A stretch of DNA of 64,000 bases, taken from the NCBI RefSeq assembly GCF_003201855.1, contig NZ_QJKI01000001.1, positions 248,001-312,000 on the forward strand. The letters run 5' to 3'. The DNA comes from Rivihabitans pingtungensis. GTDB lineage: Bacteria; Pseudomonadota; Gammaproteobacteria; Burkholderiales; Aquaspirillaceae. How positions within the stretch are numbered: the stretch's first letter is position 1; the number at the start of each line of letters is the position of its first letter. Made by a program: the position numbers and the translations under genes. Below the pieces are notes generated by a model. It was given only the letters and a program-made list of their open reading frames with translations, was not told the DNA's origin and did no database searches. Shown here in pieces: positions 26,984-36,353 of the stretch.

Positions 26984-27604
26984 TTAGCCCTCCCCTTGCG
27001 CCAGCACGCGCGCATCGCCCACCCGACAGGCGGCCTCGGCGCTGGGCCGGCCGGCTTCGTAGGGCAACAGCGCCAGGCTGGCGTCGTGCAGGCCGTCGGC
27101 GGCCGGCGCCTGGCGTGCGGCGGGATACACGCCCCAGCCGGCCAGGATGTCCAGCGCGCGCGCCAGCGCCAGCGGCAACTGCGCGCGCACCGGCGCAGTC
27201 AGGCTGCCGCCGTAGTCTTCCAGCTCCACCGGCTGCACGCCCACCAGCGCCAGCCGGCACGGCGACTGACCAGACAACTCGGCCAGCGCCAGCACCTCGG
27301 CAAAGCCGGTTTGGTGCAAGCTCATTTTTTTGGCGGTGAGATAGGCCGGCACGGCATCGTCGGCAAACACCGCCAGCTCGCCCGGCGCCAGACCGGCGTC
27401 GATGGCGTCCAGAATCAGCAAATGGCTGGCCGCCTGCACAATCGGCAATAGCGCCAGCCCCTGAGTGCCGCCATCCACCAGCTCGACCTCGGCCGGCCAC
27501 TGCCAACCCGCGTGCAGCGCCTCTACCGCGCGCACGCCAAAGCCCTCGTCGGCCCACAGCAGGTTGCCGATGCCCAGAATGACAATATGAGAAGAATCCG
27601 CCAT
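26984..27604 (-). CDS. hupD: Hydrogenase maturation protease HupD
   Basis: Removes the C-terminal peptide of the [NiFe] large subunit after nickel insertion. 206 residues. The nickel-sensing ligands are recognisable: Glu/Asp in [13 protein letters not shown] (11-23), Asp in ILDAID and His in MSLHQTGF. I start at [11 protein letters not shown] (27604); an in-frame start 45 bases upstream is unconserved. It is the first gene of the maturation operon. The structural genes hupSLC that normally precede it are not here; an OsmB-like gene on the same strand lies upstream instead. Confidence 0.94.
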   Translation of the reverse strand: MADSSHIVILGIGNLLWADEGFGVRAVEALHAGWQWPAEVELVDGGTQGLALLPIVQAASHLLILDAIDAGLAPGELAVFADDAVPAYLTAKKMSLHQTGFAEVLALAELSGQSPCRLALVGVQPVELEDYGGSLTAPVRAQLPLALARALDILAGWGVYPAARQAPAADGLHDASLALLPYEAGRPSAEAACRVGDARVLAQGEG

Positions 27605-27620
27605 GTGCACAGGCCCAGAC

Positions 27621-27641
27621 GTGTTACAGATGGCGTAACAC
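27621..27641. promoter_or_regulatory. Inverted repeat upstream of hupD
   Basis: GTGTTAC-N7-GTAACAC, perfect 7-bp arms centred about 27 bases upstream of the hupD ATG. It sits where an operator or transcription-start-proximal site would lie. The binding protein is unknown; it does not match the FNR (TTGAT-N4-ATCAA) pattern. Confidence 0.45.
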
Positions 27642-27886
27642 AGACACAAAGCGTGCCATGGCCGGTTAAAGCAGGAGAATGGGAATTGTGGCGTGAAATC
27701 AGGCCACTGGCGGAACAGAAAGGGAAAGCCTGAGGATTTTTGCGGTTATGTGCTTTGCGGTTTATCAGCCAACTGCAAGACAGATAACCACTTGCCAGCA
27801 GGATAATCTGGCATCACACCATCTCGGCGGGGTGCGACCATGCCGTCACCCCGCTGCGTGAAGGCTGGCCGAGCGGCCAGCCGGGA

Positions 27887-28108
27887 TTATTTTTTCTTGC
27901 CGCTGTCGCCCTGGCTGCCAATCACGCCGCCCACCACCGCGCCACCCACGGTGCCCACCGTGCTGCCGCCGGTCAAGACCGAGCCGGCCACGCCGCCCAC
28001 GGCAGCGCCAATGGCGGTGTTGCGCTGGCGTTTGTTCATGTCGGCGCAGCCCGTCAGGCTGGCGGTCAGCAACAGGGCACACACCCCGATACTCAGCATG
28101 CGATTCAT
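27887..28108 (-). CDS. OsmB-like glycine-zipper lipoprotein
   Basis: 73 residues: signal peptide with lipobox LTGC (Cys21 after MNRMLSIGVCALLLTASLTG), then a Gly-zipper region (AIGAAVGGVAGSVLTGGS, GGAVVGGVIGS) and a Lys-rich tail. This resembles E. coli OsmB, an outer-membrane stress-induced lipoprotein. It stands alone between the hydrogenase operon and a divergent gene. Confidence 0.88.
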   Translation of the reverse strand: MNRMLSIGVCALLLTASLTGCADMNKRQRNTAIGAAVGGVAGSVLTGGSTVGTVGGAVVGGVIGSQGDSGKKK

Positions 28109-28256
28109 CGAACATCCTTTCCCGGCGTCGCGCGCCGTTTATCAAAGCCACAAATAGGGCCGCGCCATCGGGCAAAAAGTTCCGACGGCCTCCCTTTGTG
28201 CGGCGAATGGTTTTACACTGGCGGCTGTTTTGCGTCCAGCCAAATAAAGGACTGTT

Positions 28257-28730
28257 GTGTACTTCGAGCATGTTATCCAGGTGAACGACCTGAACAACCC
28301 CATGGCCACCACCCTCTCGCGCCAGGTGCTATGGCGTGGCCTGGTGCGCCGCGCCGAGCGGCCGCAGGATTTTCTGCCCGACCTGGCTCACGGCGACATC
28401 ATCGCCCGTGGCGAAGACTGGTTCGACCGCGTCGTGCGCCTGGGCACCCTGCACGTGCGCGACCGCGTGACCCTGCAAGCCGAACACAGCCTGCGCCACG
28501 ACACCGCCGCCGGCGATGGCTACCCGGCCAGCACGCTGACCATCAGCATTGAAGAACCCGAACCCTTGTCGCTGTTTGTGCGCTTTGTGTATCAATCCAC
28601 CCTGCCCGAGCACACCCCGCCAGGCAGCGAAGTGGATTACGTGGCCTACCTGAAATCCGCCTATCAGCAAATGGACACCGAAGCCATCGCCACCCTGCGC
28701 CAACTAGCCGAAGCCGGCGAACTGGATTGA
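28257..28730 (+). CDS. DUF1857 / AtaL-like SRPBCC protein (GTG start)
   Basis: 157-residue cytosolic protein of the START/SRPBCC-type DUF1857 family, function unknown. GTG at 28257 (AAGGA nine bases upstream) gives MYFEHVIQVNDLNNP, which matches how I recall family members beginning; the following LSRQVLWRGLVRRAE and the C-terminal VDYVAYLKSAYQQMD are also family-like. Confidence 0.82.
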   Translation: MYFEHVIQVNDLNNPMATTLSRQVLWRGLVRRAERPQDFLPDLAHGDIIARGEDWFDRVVRLGTLHVRDRVTLQAEHSLRHDTAAGDGYPASTLTISIEEPEPLSLFVRFVYQSTLPEHTPPGSEVDYVAYLKSAYQQMDTEAIATLRQLAEAGELD

Positions 28731-28756
28731 CCCTTCACCCCGCAAGGATTGCCACG

Positions 28757-29107
28757 ATGAATGTTCGCCTGTGCGCGCCGCTGCTGGCGGCGCTAAGCCT
28801 ATCCCCACTCGCCCTGGCCGACACCCCCGCGCAACGCTGCCAGGATTTGCTGGAAAGCGGCATGCGCATGGCCGGCTGGGAACAACACTGCCAATTTAAC
28901 GCCGGCGTCGCCCCCGCCCTGCGCGCCGCCTATATGCAAGCCGGCTGCCCCGGCATCATCAAGGACGACACGGTAGACCGCACCGTGCGCCAACTGGACG
29001 CCGAACTGAACGGGCAAATCCAGCGCGCCGGCAGCGAAGCGGCGTTTTGCACGGCCGTGCGACCGGCGTATGAGGATATTGTGGGGGCGATGCCGAGGGG
29101 GAGGTAG
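28757..29107 (+). CDS. Small secreted protein with four cysteines
   Basis: 116 residues with a signal peptide (MNVRLCAPLLAALSLSPLALA) and a mature part with four Cys (CQDLL, HCQF, GCPG, FCTA), probably two disulfides in the periplasm. AAGGAT lies seven bases before the ATG. It starts 26 bases after the DUF1857 gene and may be co-transcribed. I do not recognise the family. Confidence 0.8.
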   Translation: MNVRLCAPLLAALSLSPLALADTPAQRCQDLLESGMRMAGWEQHCQFNAGVAPALRAAYMQAGCPGIIKDDTVDRTVRQLDAELNGQIQRAGSEAAFCTAVRPAYEDIVGAMPRGR

Positions 29108-29540
29108 GGAGCATTGTAGGAATGGGGGCGAACAACGGCGAGCAAACAAATGTTGATTGAGATGATCGGGTGGCATTTGGGTAGAATGCGATCAAGAGAC
29201 TCAAGGCTTGCTAATTTTTAGCATTGGCATAAAATATGCTATGATGATTGTTTAAATTGTACAAGTGAACCCTGTTTATAGATTAAAATCTAAGATAAGT
29301 GTATTTGCACAGCCTGGCCAGAGAGATTAAAATGTAAATATCATAAATTTTAACAGCAAATTCGCCAAGCCTATCGATACCTGCCTTGCTAAAACACTTG
29401 GTCCTGGAGTGCCTAATTCCTGGTTATATTCTATCGTACCAAAAAGAAAGCTGGGCTTGCCCACATATGGGCTTACCCACATAACTTTTTAATTCAAAAA
29501 AGCAGTGCCCCCCTTTTGTTTTATTTTTCTGGTAGCTTAT
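29108..29540. other. AT-rich leader before the membrane HEPN-like gene
   Basis: The base composition changes abruptly to AT-rich here. An extended -10 (TGCTATGAT, 29237-29245) could start a transcript with a leader of nearly 300 bases. A 16-base tandem duplication, TGGGCTTGCCCACATA / TGGGCTTACCCACATA, lies at 29452-29483. No gene seen. Confidence 0.5.
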
Positions 29541-30365
29541 ATGTCTAGATTATCTGCTTGTACAATGATTGCATGGAGCATTGGAGCCCTCCTGATTTTT
29601 TCTATTTTTTCAAGTGCAATTGGCTTAAAAAGCCCCTTGCTCGTTTTAAATGAAAACCAAGTTCTTTACTTGTTCTCAACATCCGCTCAAGTAATTGCCG
29701 CGATTTATGGTCTAACACTCACCGGATTTCTTTTCTTTCGAAATGAATTGACCCGCGAAGTTACGGAAGATGAAACTCTCGCTGAAGCAATTGATCAACT
29801 CAAGTCTCGATACTTTGTGCTACTTGTATTTATAAGCATATTGGTTTTTTTAATGCTTGCCTTGGCAAATATTATTATTTCCTATGAGGCATCGCCTTAT
29901 ACAAATCAGACTACAATTCTAATCAATATCGGGCAATCCACATTTGTTGTTTCATTTCTTGCTATTGTGCTATTCATCTTCGATGTCGTTGCGCCTCAAC
30001 GTATCGAAAGTGCCAGTAGAAACATCCAGGACCAATTAGACCCAAAACAAGCCAATGAAAAACCGGGCGACATAAGCGAATTTCTTCGCAATTATAATGA
30101 AATCGAAATTTTGCTCAATGAGGCTGGCAAGTCTTATCTATCGACCACCGCTGAATTCAAGAGATCGCACAGGGTATCAAATATACGCTTAGCTGAAATG
30201 CTATTTCGCAATGAGCAAATTGACTCAGCCCTCTATCAACAACTTCGAGAGCTCATAACTCTTCGAAATGTAATTATTCACGGAGCTGAGCCAGTCGTTA
30301 GTAAAGCGCTCGTTAAAAACTCTGCTGAGGTACTTTGTAAATTAAAAGCGGTGGTTGGTAACTAA
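29541..30365 (+). CDS. Four-helix membrane protein with C-terminal HEPN-like RxxxxH motif
   Basis: 274 residues from ATG 29541 (a GTG at 29505 would extend it by 12 hydrophobic residues; neither has a good ribosome site). Four strong membrane helices lie at about 8-28, 43-66, 91-114 and 125-150, with an acidic cytoplasmic loop at 70-90. The C-terminal about 120 residues are soluble and helical and contain LRELITLRNVIIHG, in which Arg242-x4-His247 fits the RxxxxH signature of HEPN ribonuclease domains. The gene is AT-rich with codon use unlike its neighbours, pointing to transfer. It converges on an Mrr-type nuclease gene. I infer, but cannot show, a defence role; no close named family comes to mind. 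Confidence 0.72.
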   Translation: MSRLSACTMIAWSIGALLIFSIFSSAIGLKSPLLVLNENQVLYLFSTSAQVIAAIYGLTLTGFLFFRNELTREVTEDETLAEAIDQLKSRYFVLLVFISILVFLMLALANIIISYEASPYTNQTTILINIGQSTFVVSFLAIVLFIFDVVAPQRIESASRNIQDQLDPKQANEKPGDISEFLRNYNEIEILLNEAGKSYLSTTAEFKRSHRVSNIRLAEMLFRNEQIDSALYQQLRELITLRNVIIHGAEPVVSKALVKNSAEVLCKLKAVVGN

Positions 30366-30608
30366 TAATAGACAAGGCTAAAAATGGCGATTTACTCAAA
30401 GCAGTTAATTCACGGCCAGAGTATTTTTTGAGATATTCTGTGGTATTAAAATTCAACCCCTACGGAGAACCGGAAACCTTATCCATCCGATGTTAGCAAC
30501 GAAGAATGGGCATTCGTCGCATCGCACTTGATCCTGTTTTTCCATGGGCACAGAGCAGCACAAACACCCCACCTCCTAAAAGGAAGTGAAATTGGGTGCT
30601 GGGTTAAC

Positions 30609-31418
30609 TTAATTTAAGCGGTAACTAGATATCCAGCCAAGCACATCATTTATATCCCTCAAGTCCATATCCCATTTGCTTCGCGAACCCTCATTAGCGA
30701 AGCAAATGGCTTCGGAAGTGAATGACGAAGTAGTTGCAATGATGGATTTGTTGGGGCCGCCATTGCCTGAATGAACCCCATATAGAGCACGAACAATACC
30801 AACGTCAACCTTGTTTTCTGGGGCGAATTTTTTGCACTCAATAAAATAACGAGTTTCTATCCCCATTGAATCTCTTTGAATGGCAATGATATCTTTTCCT
30901 CCATCCCGTGTTCGCTTTGTTAGCTCAACACCAAAACCCTGCCGCCTAAAAACCTCAGCAATAATTTCTTCAAATTCTCTGGAGGAGATTTTATAGATGT
31001 GGCTATTGTTCTGCTGAATCAAATGTATTAGTTTCGGAATGGTGCTATTTATATCGGATAGCTCTGTAATTATCCTTTTGTCGGGAATGTGAATCTTAGG
31101 TTCTGGAAACGTATAGATCGGGCTTTCATCGGCATGCTCTATAAATGGCACTCCGTTACAATCGACACCCGTGGAGTTATCAATTACGTAACTAAGAAAG
31201 CCTGCTGGATATTCTGTAGCATCAAACGAAACCTCAAATTCTGAACGGCAATTGCGACAAGAGAAGGCCTGGAAAATTTCGTAGTTACTCTCTTCCCCCA
31301 TGCCATTTTCGTGATATTCACCCCCATAGCAATTTACATCCAAATCAGAAACATTGATTTCATGCTCGGTGCCACATTTATTGCAGGTGGCAATGATTAC
31401 GCCATCAAAATGCCACAT
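30609..31418 (-). CDS. Zinc-ribbon Mrr-type restriction endonuclease
   Basis: 269 residues. The N-terminus has a split zinc ribbon (CNKC at Cys12/Cys15 and CRNC at Cys54/Cys57); the C-terminal half is an Mrr_cat domain of the PD-(D/E)xK superfamily: SSREFEEIIAEVFRRQGFGV (145-164), RDGGKDI (Asp172/Asp176), YFIECKKF (Glu194, Lys196) and SIIATTSSFTSEAICFA (225-241), so the catalytic Asp, Glu and Lys are all present. Mrr-type enzymes cut modified DNA in defence. No methyltransferase is nearby, consistent with a type IV, modification-dependent enzyme. AT-rich like its convergent neighbour. The role of the zinc ribbon is inferred to be nucleic-acid binding. Confidence 0.88.
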   Translation of the reverse strand: MWHFDGVIIATCNKCGTEHEINVSDLDVNCYGGEYHENGMGEESNYEIFQAFSCRNCRSEFEVSFDATEYPAGFLSYVIDNSTGVDCNGVPFIEHADESPIYTFPEPKIHIPDKRIITELSDINSTIPKLIHLIQQNNSHIYKISSREFEEIIAEVFRRQGFGVELTKRTRDGGKDIIAIQRDSMGIETRYFIECKKFAPENKVDVGIVRALYGVHSGNGGPNKSIIATTSSFTSEAICFANEGSRSKWDMDLRDINDVLGWISSYRLN

Positions 31419-31591
31419 CGAAGAATAGCTCCTCTTAAACCTAACGTAAAAATCACCTACAAACTCTAGGGAAATATCCCACCCTAGATTCCCGCCCTCT
31501 CCAGAATGACGCCTTCTTCAGCGCACCCTTATCAGCCTAACCAAGCAGCCATGTTAAACCCCACCCACTTTACATAGCAAGCGCCCCCCCC

Positions 31592-33013
31592 TCACGCCAA
31601 CCGCAACCGCCTCTCCCCCAGTGCGTCCAACCCCTCCCGCAAGCACGCTAGCACCGCCGGGTCACTGGCGTAGGCGGCGTGCAGGCGCAGGTGTTGTTGG
31701 CCGCCGCCGCTGGGGGAGAACAGCGTGCCGGGGGCGAACAGGATGCCGGCGTCGGCGGCGCGGCGGGTGATGGCGTCGGCGTGCAGGCCGTCGGGCAGTT
31801 GCGCCCACAGGAACACGCCTTCGCCATCGGCGTGCGGCAGGGTGACGCCGCATTCGGTGAGGGCGGCGATGCTGACGCGGCGGGCGCGGGCCAGGCGTTC
31901 GCGCAGGCGTTCGGTGTGGCGGCGGTAGTAGCCGCTTTCCAGGATGTCGGTGATCACTGCTTCGTTCAGCGCCGAGCCGGACAGGGTGCTCATCACTTTC
32001 AGTTCAATCAGCTTGTCCAGCCAGGTTTTTGGCGCGGCCACATAGCCCAGGCGCAGGCCGGGGTTGAGGGTTTTGGAGAAACTGCCGATGTAAAACACCC
32101 GGTTCAGGCCGTCGATTTGCGCCAGGCGCATGCCGGGCTGGCTGGCCAGTTCGCCATACACATCGTCTTCCAGCACCAAAAAATCATGGCGTTCGGCCAG
32201 CATCAGCAGGCGGTGCGCCACTTGCGGCGAGGTATTGCCGCCAGTGGGGTTGTGCAGCAGGGTTTGCGTGAACAACAGACGCGGGCGGTGTTCGCGGGCC
32301 AGGGCTTCCAGGGTGTCCAGGTCGGGGCCGTCGGCGCAACGTGGCACCGGCAGCACCTGCATGCCCAACGCGCGCAGTTGCGCGTGGATCATGAAATAGC
32401 CGGGGTCTTCCACCAGCACGCTGTCGCCGGGGCGCAGGCAGGCGCGCAGCACCAGGTCAAAGGCCTGGGTGGCGCCGTGGGTGATCAGCAGTTGTTCGTG
32501 CGGGATGGGCAGTTGCAGTTGCGCCAGGCGCAGGGCAATTTGCTCGCGCGCGGCCGGGTGGCCTTGCATCGGGGCGGGTTGGCTGGCAAAGGGCTGACGG
32601 CGCAGGGCGCGGGTGAGCACGGCCGGGGCCAGGGTGTCTTCCAGCCAGGCTTCGGGCAAAAAGCCCGAGCCGGCCGGCACTTTATAGCGGCTGCCGCCCA
32701 GCACGCCCTGCACCAGGCCCAGCGCGGTGTTGGGCAGCAATTGCGGGTCGGCGGCGGCCACCAGCGCCGGCGCGCCAATGCCGGGCCGGCGGCACACAAA
32801 ATACCCGGCGCCCACCCGCGAGCGGATCACCCCGCGCGCCAGCAGGCGGTCGTAGGCGTTGACCACGGTGAACACGCTGACCTCCAGCCGCGCCGCCAGC
32901 TGGCGCACCGAAGGCAGCCGCGCGCCTTCGCCCAGCCGGCCGCTGTCGATGGCGGCTTGCGCCTGATTGACGATTTGTTCGGTGGCGGGCAGGGTGGGGT
33001 CCAGGGTGAACAT
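31592..33013 (-). CDS. MocR/PdxR-type GntR regulator with aminotransferase-like domain
   Basis: 473 residues. An N-terminal GntR winged helix (LPSVRQLAARLEVSVFTVVNAYDRLLARG, quoted in parts: LPSVRQLAARLEVS at about 34-47) is fused to a fold-type I aminotransferase domain with the PLP lysine in IGSFSKTLNPGLRLGY and an LLFTQTLLHNPTGG loop. Such regulators sense PLP or amino compounds. It lies 60 bases after, and on the same strand as, a LysE-type exporter, which it may control. Confidence 0.93.
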   Translation of the reverse strand: MFTLDPTLPATEQIVNQAQAAIDSGRLGEGARLPSVRQLAARLEVSVFTVVNAYDRLLARGVIRSRVGAGYFVCRRPGIGAPALVAAADPQLLPNTALGLVQGVLGGSRYKVPAGSGFLPEAWLEDTLAPAVLTRALRRQPFASQPAPMQGHPAAREQIALRLAQLQLPIPHEQLLITHGATQAFDLVLRACLRPGDSVLVEDPGYFMIHAQLRALGMQVLPVPRCADGPDLDTLEALAREHRPRLLFTQTLLHNPTGGNTSPQVAHRLLMLAERHDFLVLEDDVYGELASQPGMRLAQIDGLNRVFYIGSFSKTLNPGLRLGYVAAPKTWLDKLIELKVMSTLSGSALNEAVITDILESGYYRRHTERLRERLARARRVSIAALTECGVTLPHADGEGVFLWAQLPDGLHADAITRRAADAGILFAPGTLFSPSGGGQQHLRLHAAYASDPAVLACLREGLDALGERRLRLA

Positions 33014-33073
33014 GGCTTTCTCGTGTATTCAGCAGCCGCCCGTCGGGCGGCGGGCGGGGTGGGTGAAGTGGCG

Positions 33074-33676
33074 CTAACGCCACACCAGCATCGCGGCGGT
33101 GCCCACCAGCAGGGCGGCCATCAGTTGGTTGAATTGCCGCAGCCGTGCCGGCTCGGTCAGCGCCCGGCGCAGCATGGCGCCAAACAAGGTCCACACCGAC
33201 ACGCAGGGGTAGTTCACCACCACGGCCACCAGGGTCACCCAGGCGGCGCCGGCCAGCAAGGGCCAGTCCGGCGGCAGGAACAGGCTGGCCACCGAGGTGG
33301 CCATCACCCAGGCCTTGGGGTTGATCCACTGAAACCCGGCCGCTTGCCAAAAGCTTTGCGGCCGCTGCAAGGCCGCCTCACCCGCGCCGCCCGCGCCCAG
33401 CATGCGCCAGGCCATCCACAGCAGATACGCGCCGCCGGCCCAGGCCAGCAGTTGGTGCAGCCAGGGCCAGCGCACAAACACGCTGCCCAGGCCCAGGCAC
33501 ACCAGGCCAATTTGCGCCGAATGGCCCAGGCTGACGCCCAGCAGATGCGGCAGGGTGCGGCGATAGCCAAACGCCACGCCCGAGGCGGTCAGCATGACAT
33601 TATTCGGGCCGGGGGTGATCGACATCACCGCCATATAGGTGGCCAGCGGCAACATCCAGGAAAGTGAGACAGTCAT
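33074..33676 (-). CDS. LysE/RhtB-family amino acid exporter
   Basis: 200-residue inner-membrane protein with about six helices. The LysE-family signature near the N-terminus is seen as [27 protein letters not shown] in the middle is also characteristic. The start [10 protein letters not shown] at 33676 follows AAAGGA. Substrate unknown. It is followed by the MocR-type regulator gene. Confidence 0.93.
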   Translation of the reverse strand: MTVSLSWMLPLATYMAVMSITPGPNNVMLTASGVAFGYRRTLPHLLGVSLGHSAQIGLVCLGLGSVFVRWPWLHQLLAWAGGAYLLWMAWRMLGAGGAGEAALQRPQSFWQAAGFQWINPKAWVMATSVASLFLPPDWPLLAGAAWVTLVAVVVNYPCVSVWTLFGAMLRRALTEPARLRQFNQLMAALLVGTAAMLVWR

Positions 33677-33740
33677 TGCATCAGTCCTTTGCAAGCCATG
33701 AAGAATACGCCCCCATGCTAGGGGGCGCAGGCCAGCGCGG

Positions 33741-33772
33741 ACAGTGACAGTGAGCGCAGACTGTGTGACAGA
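33741..33772. promoter_or_regulatory. Direct repeat upstream of the LysE gene
   Basis: GTGACAG occurs at 33745-33751 and again at 33766-33772, 21 bases apart, that is two helical turns, in the 120-base gap before the exporter gene. MocR-type regulators are known to bind directly repeated sites, and one is encoded just downstream. Tentative. Confidence 0.35.
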
Positions 33773-33796
33773 AAAAACAATACAGTTGGGGCGGAT

Positions 33797-34420
33797 TCAG
33801 CCCCCGGCAATCAAACCACGTTCCAGCAGCAAGCGCTCGACGGTGTCCACAATCACCTGGGTTTGCGGGTCGATTTCGATATTCACCCGCTGGCCGGGGG
33901 CGCGCCAGCCCAGGGTGGTGCGGGCCAGGGTTTCCGGGATCAGGTGCACGCAAAACTCGCTGCCGCGCACTGCACCGATGGTCAGGCTGCATCCGTCCAC
34001 ACCGATATAGCCCTTGGTGAACAAAAAGCGCGCGTAGTCGTCGGGCAGGCGGAACCAGGTGGTGCGGTTGTTCGGGGTGTCGATCACCTCGATTACTTCG
34101 GCGGTGCACAGCACATGGCCGCTCATGGCGTGGCCGCCGATTTCGGCGCCAAAGCGGGCGGCGCGCTCGATGTTCACCCGGTCGCCGGTTTTGATGTCGC
34201 CCAGATTGGTGCAGGCCAGGGTTTCCTGCATCAGGTCAAAGCTCACCCGTGCGCCGTCCACGGCGGTGACGGTCAGGCAGCAGCCGTTGTGCGCCACCGA
34301 GGCGCCGGGCTCCAGGCCGTCGGTCCAGTCCAGCGGCAGCTCGACAATATGGGTCTGAAATTTTTCGCGAGCATCAATGGCCACCACCGGCGCGGTGCCG
34401 GCGACGATTCCGGTAAACAT
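33797..34420 (-). CDS. ribE: Riboflavin synthase alpha chain
   Basis: Dismutates two 6,7-dimethyl-8-ribityllumazines to riboflavin. 207 residues forming two lumazine-binding repeats: MFTGIVAG and [10 protein letters not shown] in the first, [14 protein letters not shown] and [10 protein letters not shown] in the second. I prefer the second ATG (34420), because the first is one base from AAGG while the second is correctly spaced and gives the canonical MFTGI start. The rest of the riboflavin pathway is not nearby, and no FMN riboswitch fold is evident upstream. Confidence 0.95.
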   Translation of the reverse strand: MFTGIVAGTAPVVAIDAREKFQTHIVELPLDWTDGLEPGASVAHNGCCLTVTAVDGARVSFDLMQETLACTNLGDIKTGDRVNIERAARFGAEIGGHAMSGHVLCTAEVIEVIDTPNNRTTWFRLPDDYARFLFTKGYIGVDGCSLTIGAVRGSEFCVHLIPETLARTTLGWRAPGQRVNIEIDPQTQVIVDTVERLLLERGLIAGG

Positions 34421-34609
34421 GGGCATGCCTTTCTGACAAAGGGTGGGGTTAAAGGATTGTACTCGCTTCGCTGTGCCGATGGCGCAATGCAGCAGGAGGC
34501 ACAGGTGCGTCGCTTTGACGGCGGCAATTTGGCCGGCACGCTGGCGCGGGGTTTTGCTGACCGGCTATCTCCGTTACAATTCAAGGCTTTTTCTTTCCCT
34601 GGCCCTCCC

Positions 34610-36220
34610 ATGTCCGACGCCTTGACCGCCGTGGCCGGCGAAGCCGCGCGCCGCCGCACTTTCGCCATTATTTCTCACCCTGATGCGGGTAAAACCACGC
34701 TTACCGAAAAACTGCTGCTGTTCTCCGGCGCCATCCAGATGGCCGGCACGGTCAAGGGCAAGAAAAGCGGCAAGTTCGCCACCTCCGACTGGATGGAAAT
34801 CGAAAAGCAGCGCGGCATTTCGGTGGCCTCGTCGGTGATGCAGTTTGACTACCGCGAGCATGTGGTGAACCTGCTGGACACCCCAGGCCACCAGGACTTC
34901 TCGGAAGACACCTATCGCGTGCTGACCGCAGTGGACGCCGCCTTGATGGTGATTGACGCCGCCAAGGGCGTAGAAGCGCAAACCATCAAGCTGCTGAATG
35001 TCTGCCGGCTGCGCACCACGCCGATTGTGACCTTCATGAACAAGTACGACCGGGAAGTGCGCGACTCGCTGGAGCTATTGGACGAAGTCGAAAACGTGCT
35101 CAACATCCGTTGCGCGCCGATCACCTGGCCGATTGGCATGGGCAAGACTTTCCGTGGCGTGTATCACCTGATGAATGACCAGGTGATGCTGTTTGAAGCC
35201 GGGCAAGACATCGCCGACCAATTGGTCAGCGAGGTGATTCAGGGCATCGACAACCCGCGTCTGGACGAGCTGTTCCCGCTGGAAATGGCCCAGCTGCGCA
35301 TGGAAATCGAGCTGGTCAAAGGCGCATCCAATGAGTTCGACCTGGAAGCCTTCCTGGCCGGCGAGCTGACCCCGGTGTTTTTTGGCTCGGCCATCAATAA
35401 CTTTGGCGTGCGCGAAATCCTCAACGCCCTGGTGGATTGGGCGCCGCCGCCGTCGCCGCGCGATGCCAGCGTGCGCATGGTGGACCCGAGCGAAGAAAAA
35501 TTCTCCGGCTTTGTGTTCAAGATCCAAGCCAATATGGACCCGAAACACCGCGACCGCATTGCTTTTATGCGCGTGTGTTCCGGCCGTTTTGAGCGCGGCA
35601 TGAAAATGAAGCACCTGCGGCTGAACCGCGACATCGCCGCCTCCAGCGTGGTGACCTTCATGGCCCACGACCGCGAGATTGTCGAAGAAGCCTTTGCCGG
35701 CGACATCATTGGCATTCCCAACCACGGCAATATCCAGATTGGCGACAGCTTCTCGGAAGGCGAGGCGCTGCAATTTACCGGCATTCCGTTTTTTGCCCCG
35801 GAGCTGTTCCGCTCGGTGCGCATCCGCAACCCGCTGAAAATCAAGCAATTGCACAAGGGCTTGCAACAGCTGGGTGAAGAAGGCGCGGTGCAGGTGTTCA
35901 AGCCGGCCAATGGCGCCGATTTGATTCTGGGCGCGGTGGGCGTGCTGCAATTTGAAGTGGTGGCGCACCGTCTGCAAACCGAATACGGCGTGGAAGCAGT
36001 GTTCGACCCCTGCCAGATTTACACCGCCCGTTGGGTGAGCTGCGACGACGCGCGCATGCTCAACGACTTTGAAAAAGCCCTGGTCAACAACGTCGCCATC
36101 GACGCCGCCGGCAGCCTGGCCTATCTGGCGCCCAACCGCGTCAATCTGGACCTCACCCAGGAGCGCTGGCCCAAGGTGGTGTTCCACGAAACCCGCGAAC
36201 ACGCGGTGAAACTGTCGTAA
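34610..36220 (+). CDS. prfC: Peptide chain release factor 3
   Basis: Translational GTPase that recycles RF1/RF2 from the ribosome. 536 residues, normal length. G motifs: [15 protein letters not shown] (G1), [13 protein letters not shown] (G2), [14 protein letters not shown] (G3), FMNKYDRE (G4). ATG 34610 gives [22 protein letters not shown]; the much longer open frame upstream runs antisense through ribE and is rejected. Its stop TAA opens a family 2 repeat. Confidence 0.97.
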   Translation: MSDALTAVAGEAARRRTFAIISHPDAGKTTLTEKLLLFSGAIQMAGTVKGKKSGKFATSDWMEIEKQRGISVASSVMQFDYREHVVNLLDTPGHQDFSEDTYRVLTAVDAALMVIDAAKGVEAQTIKLLNVCRLRTTPIVTFMNKYDREVRDSLELLDEVENVLNIRCAPITWPIGMGKTFRGVYHLMNDQVMLFEAGQDIADQLVSEVIQGIDNPRLDELFPLEMAQLRMEIELVKGASNEFDLEAFLAGELTPVFFGSAINNFGVREILNALVDWAPPPSPRDASVRMVDPSEEKFSGFVFKIQANMDPKHRDRIAFMRVCSGRFERGMKMKHLRLNRDIAASSVVTFMAHDREIVEEAFAGDIIGIPNHGNIQIGDSFSEGEALQFTGIPFFAPELFRSVRIRNPLKIKQLHKGLQQLGEEGAVQVFKPANGADLILGAVGVLQFEVVAHRLQTEYGVEAVFDPCQIYTARWVSCDDARMLNDFEKALVNNVAIDAAGSLAYLAPNRVNLDLTQERWPKVVFHETREHAVKLS

Positions 36221-36300
36221 GCGCCGCTGACAAAACCCCCTGGCCTTGTGGCGTGACCTTGCCGTAGGGCCGCTACGCTGGGTTTTGTGAGCCACGCCAA
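36218..36300 (-). repeat. Stop-associated repeat (family 2), copy c, internally shortened
   Basis: It begins with the prfC stop (TAAGCGCCGCTGACAAAACCCC) in part, contains GTGACCTTGCCGTA (complement of the family core TACGGCAAGGTCAC) and CGCTGGGTTTTGTGAGC near the right end. Relative to the 58199 copy it is inverted and lacks about 28 bases. AAAACCC...GGGTTTT could fold as a terminator. Confidence 0.78.
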
Positions 36301-36353
36301 GCCTGTGTGGTCAGGCCGGATATGCCGGCCTGGCCGCCCGCCCTCCTGCTGAA

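Noticed and set aside
31679..33667. 662-codon plus-strand open frame opposite the MocR and LysE genes
   Set aside because: Shadow frame with Gln/His/Gly-rich composition and no domain.
33863..34609. Upstream extension of prfC giving a 785-residue protein
   Set aside because: The extension is antisense to ribE; RF3 starts at MSDAL (34610) and then has normal length.
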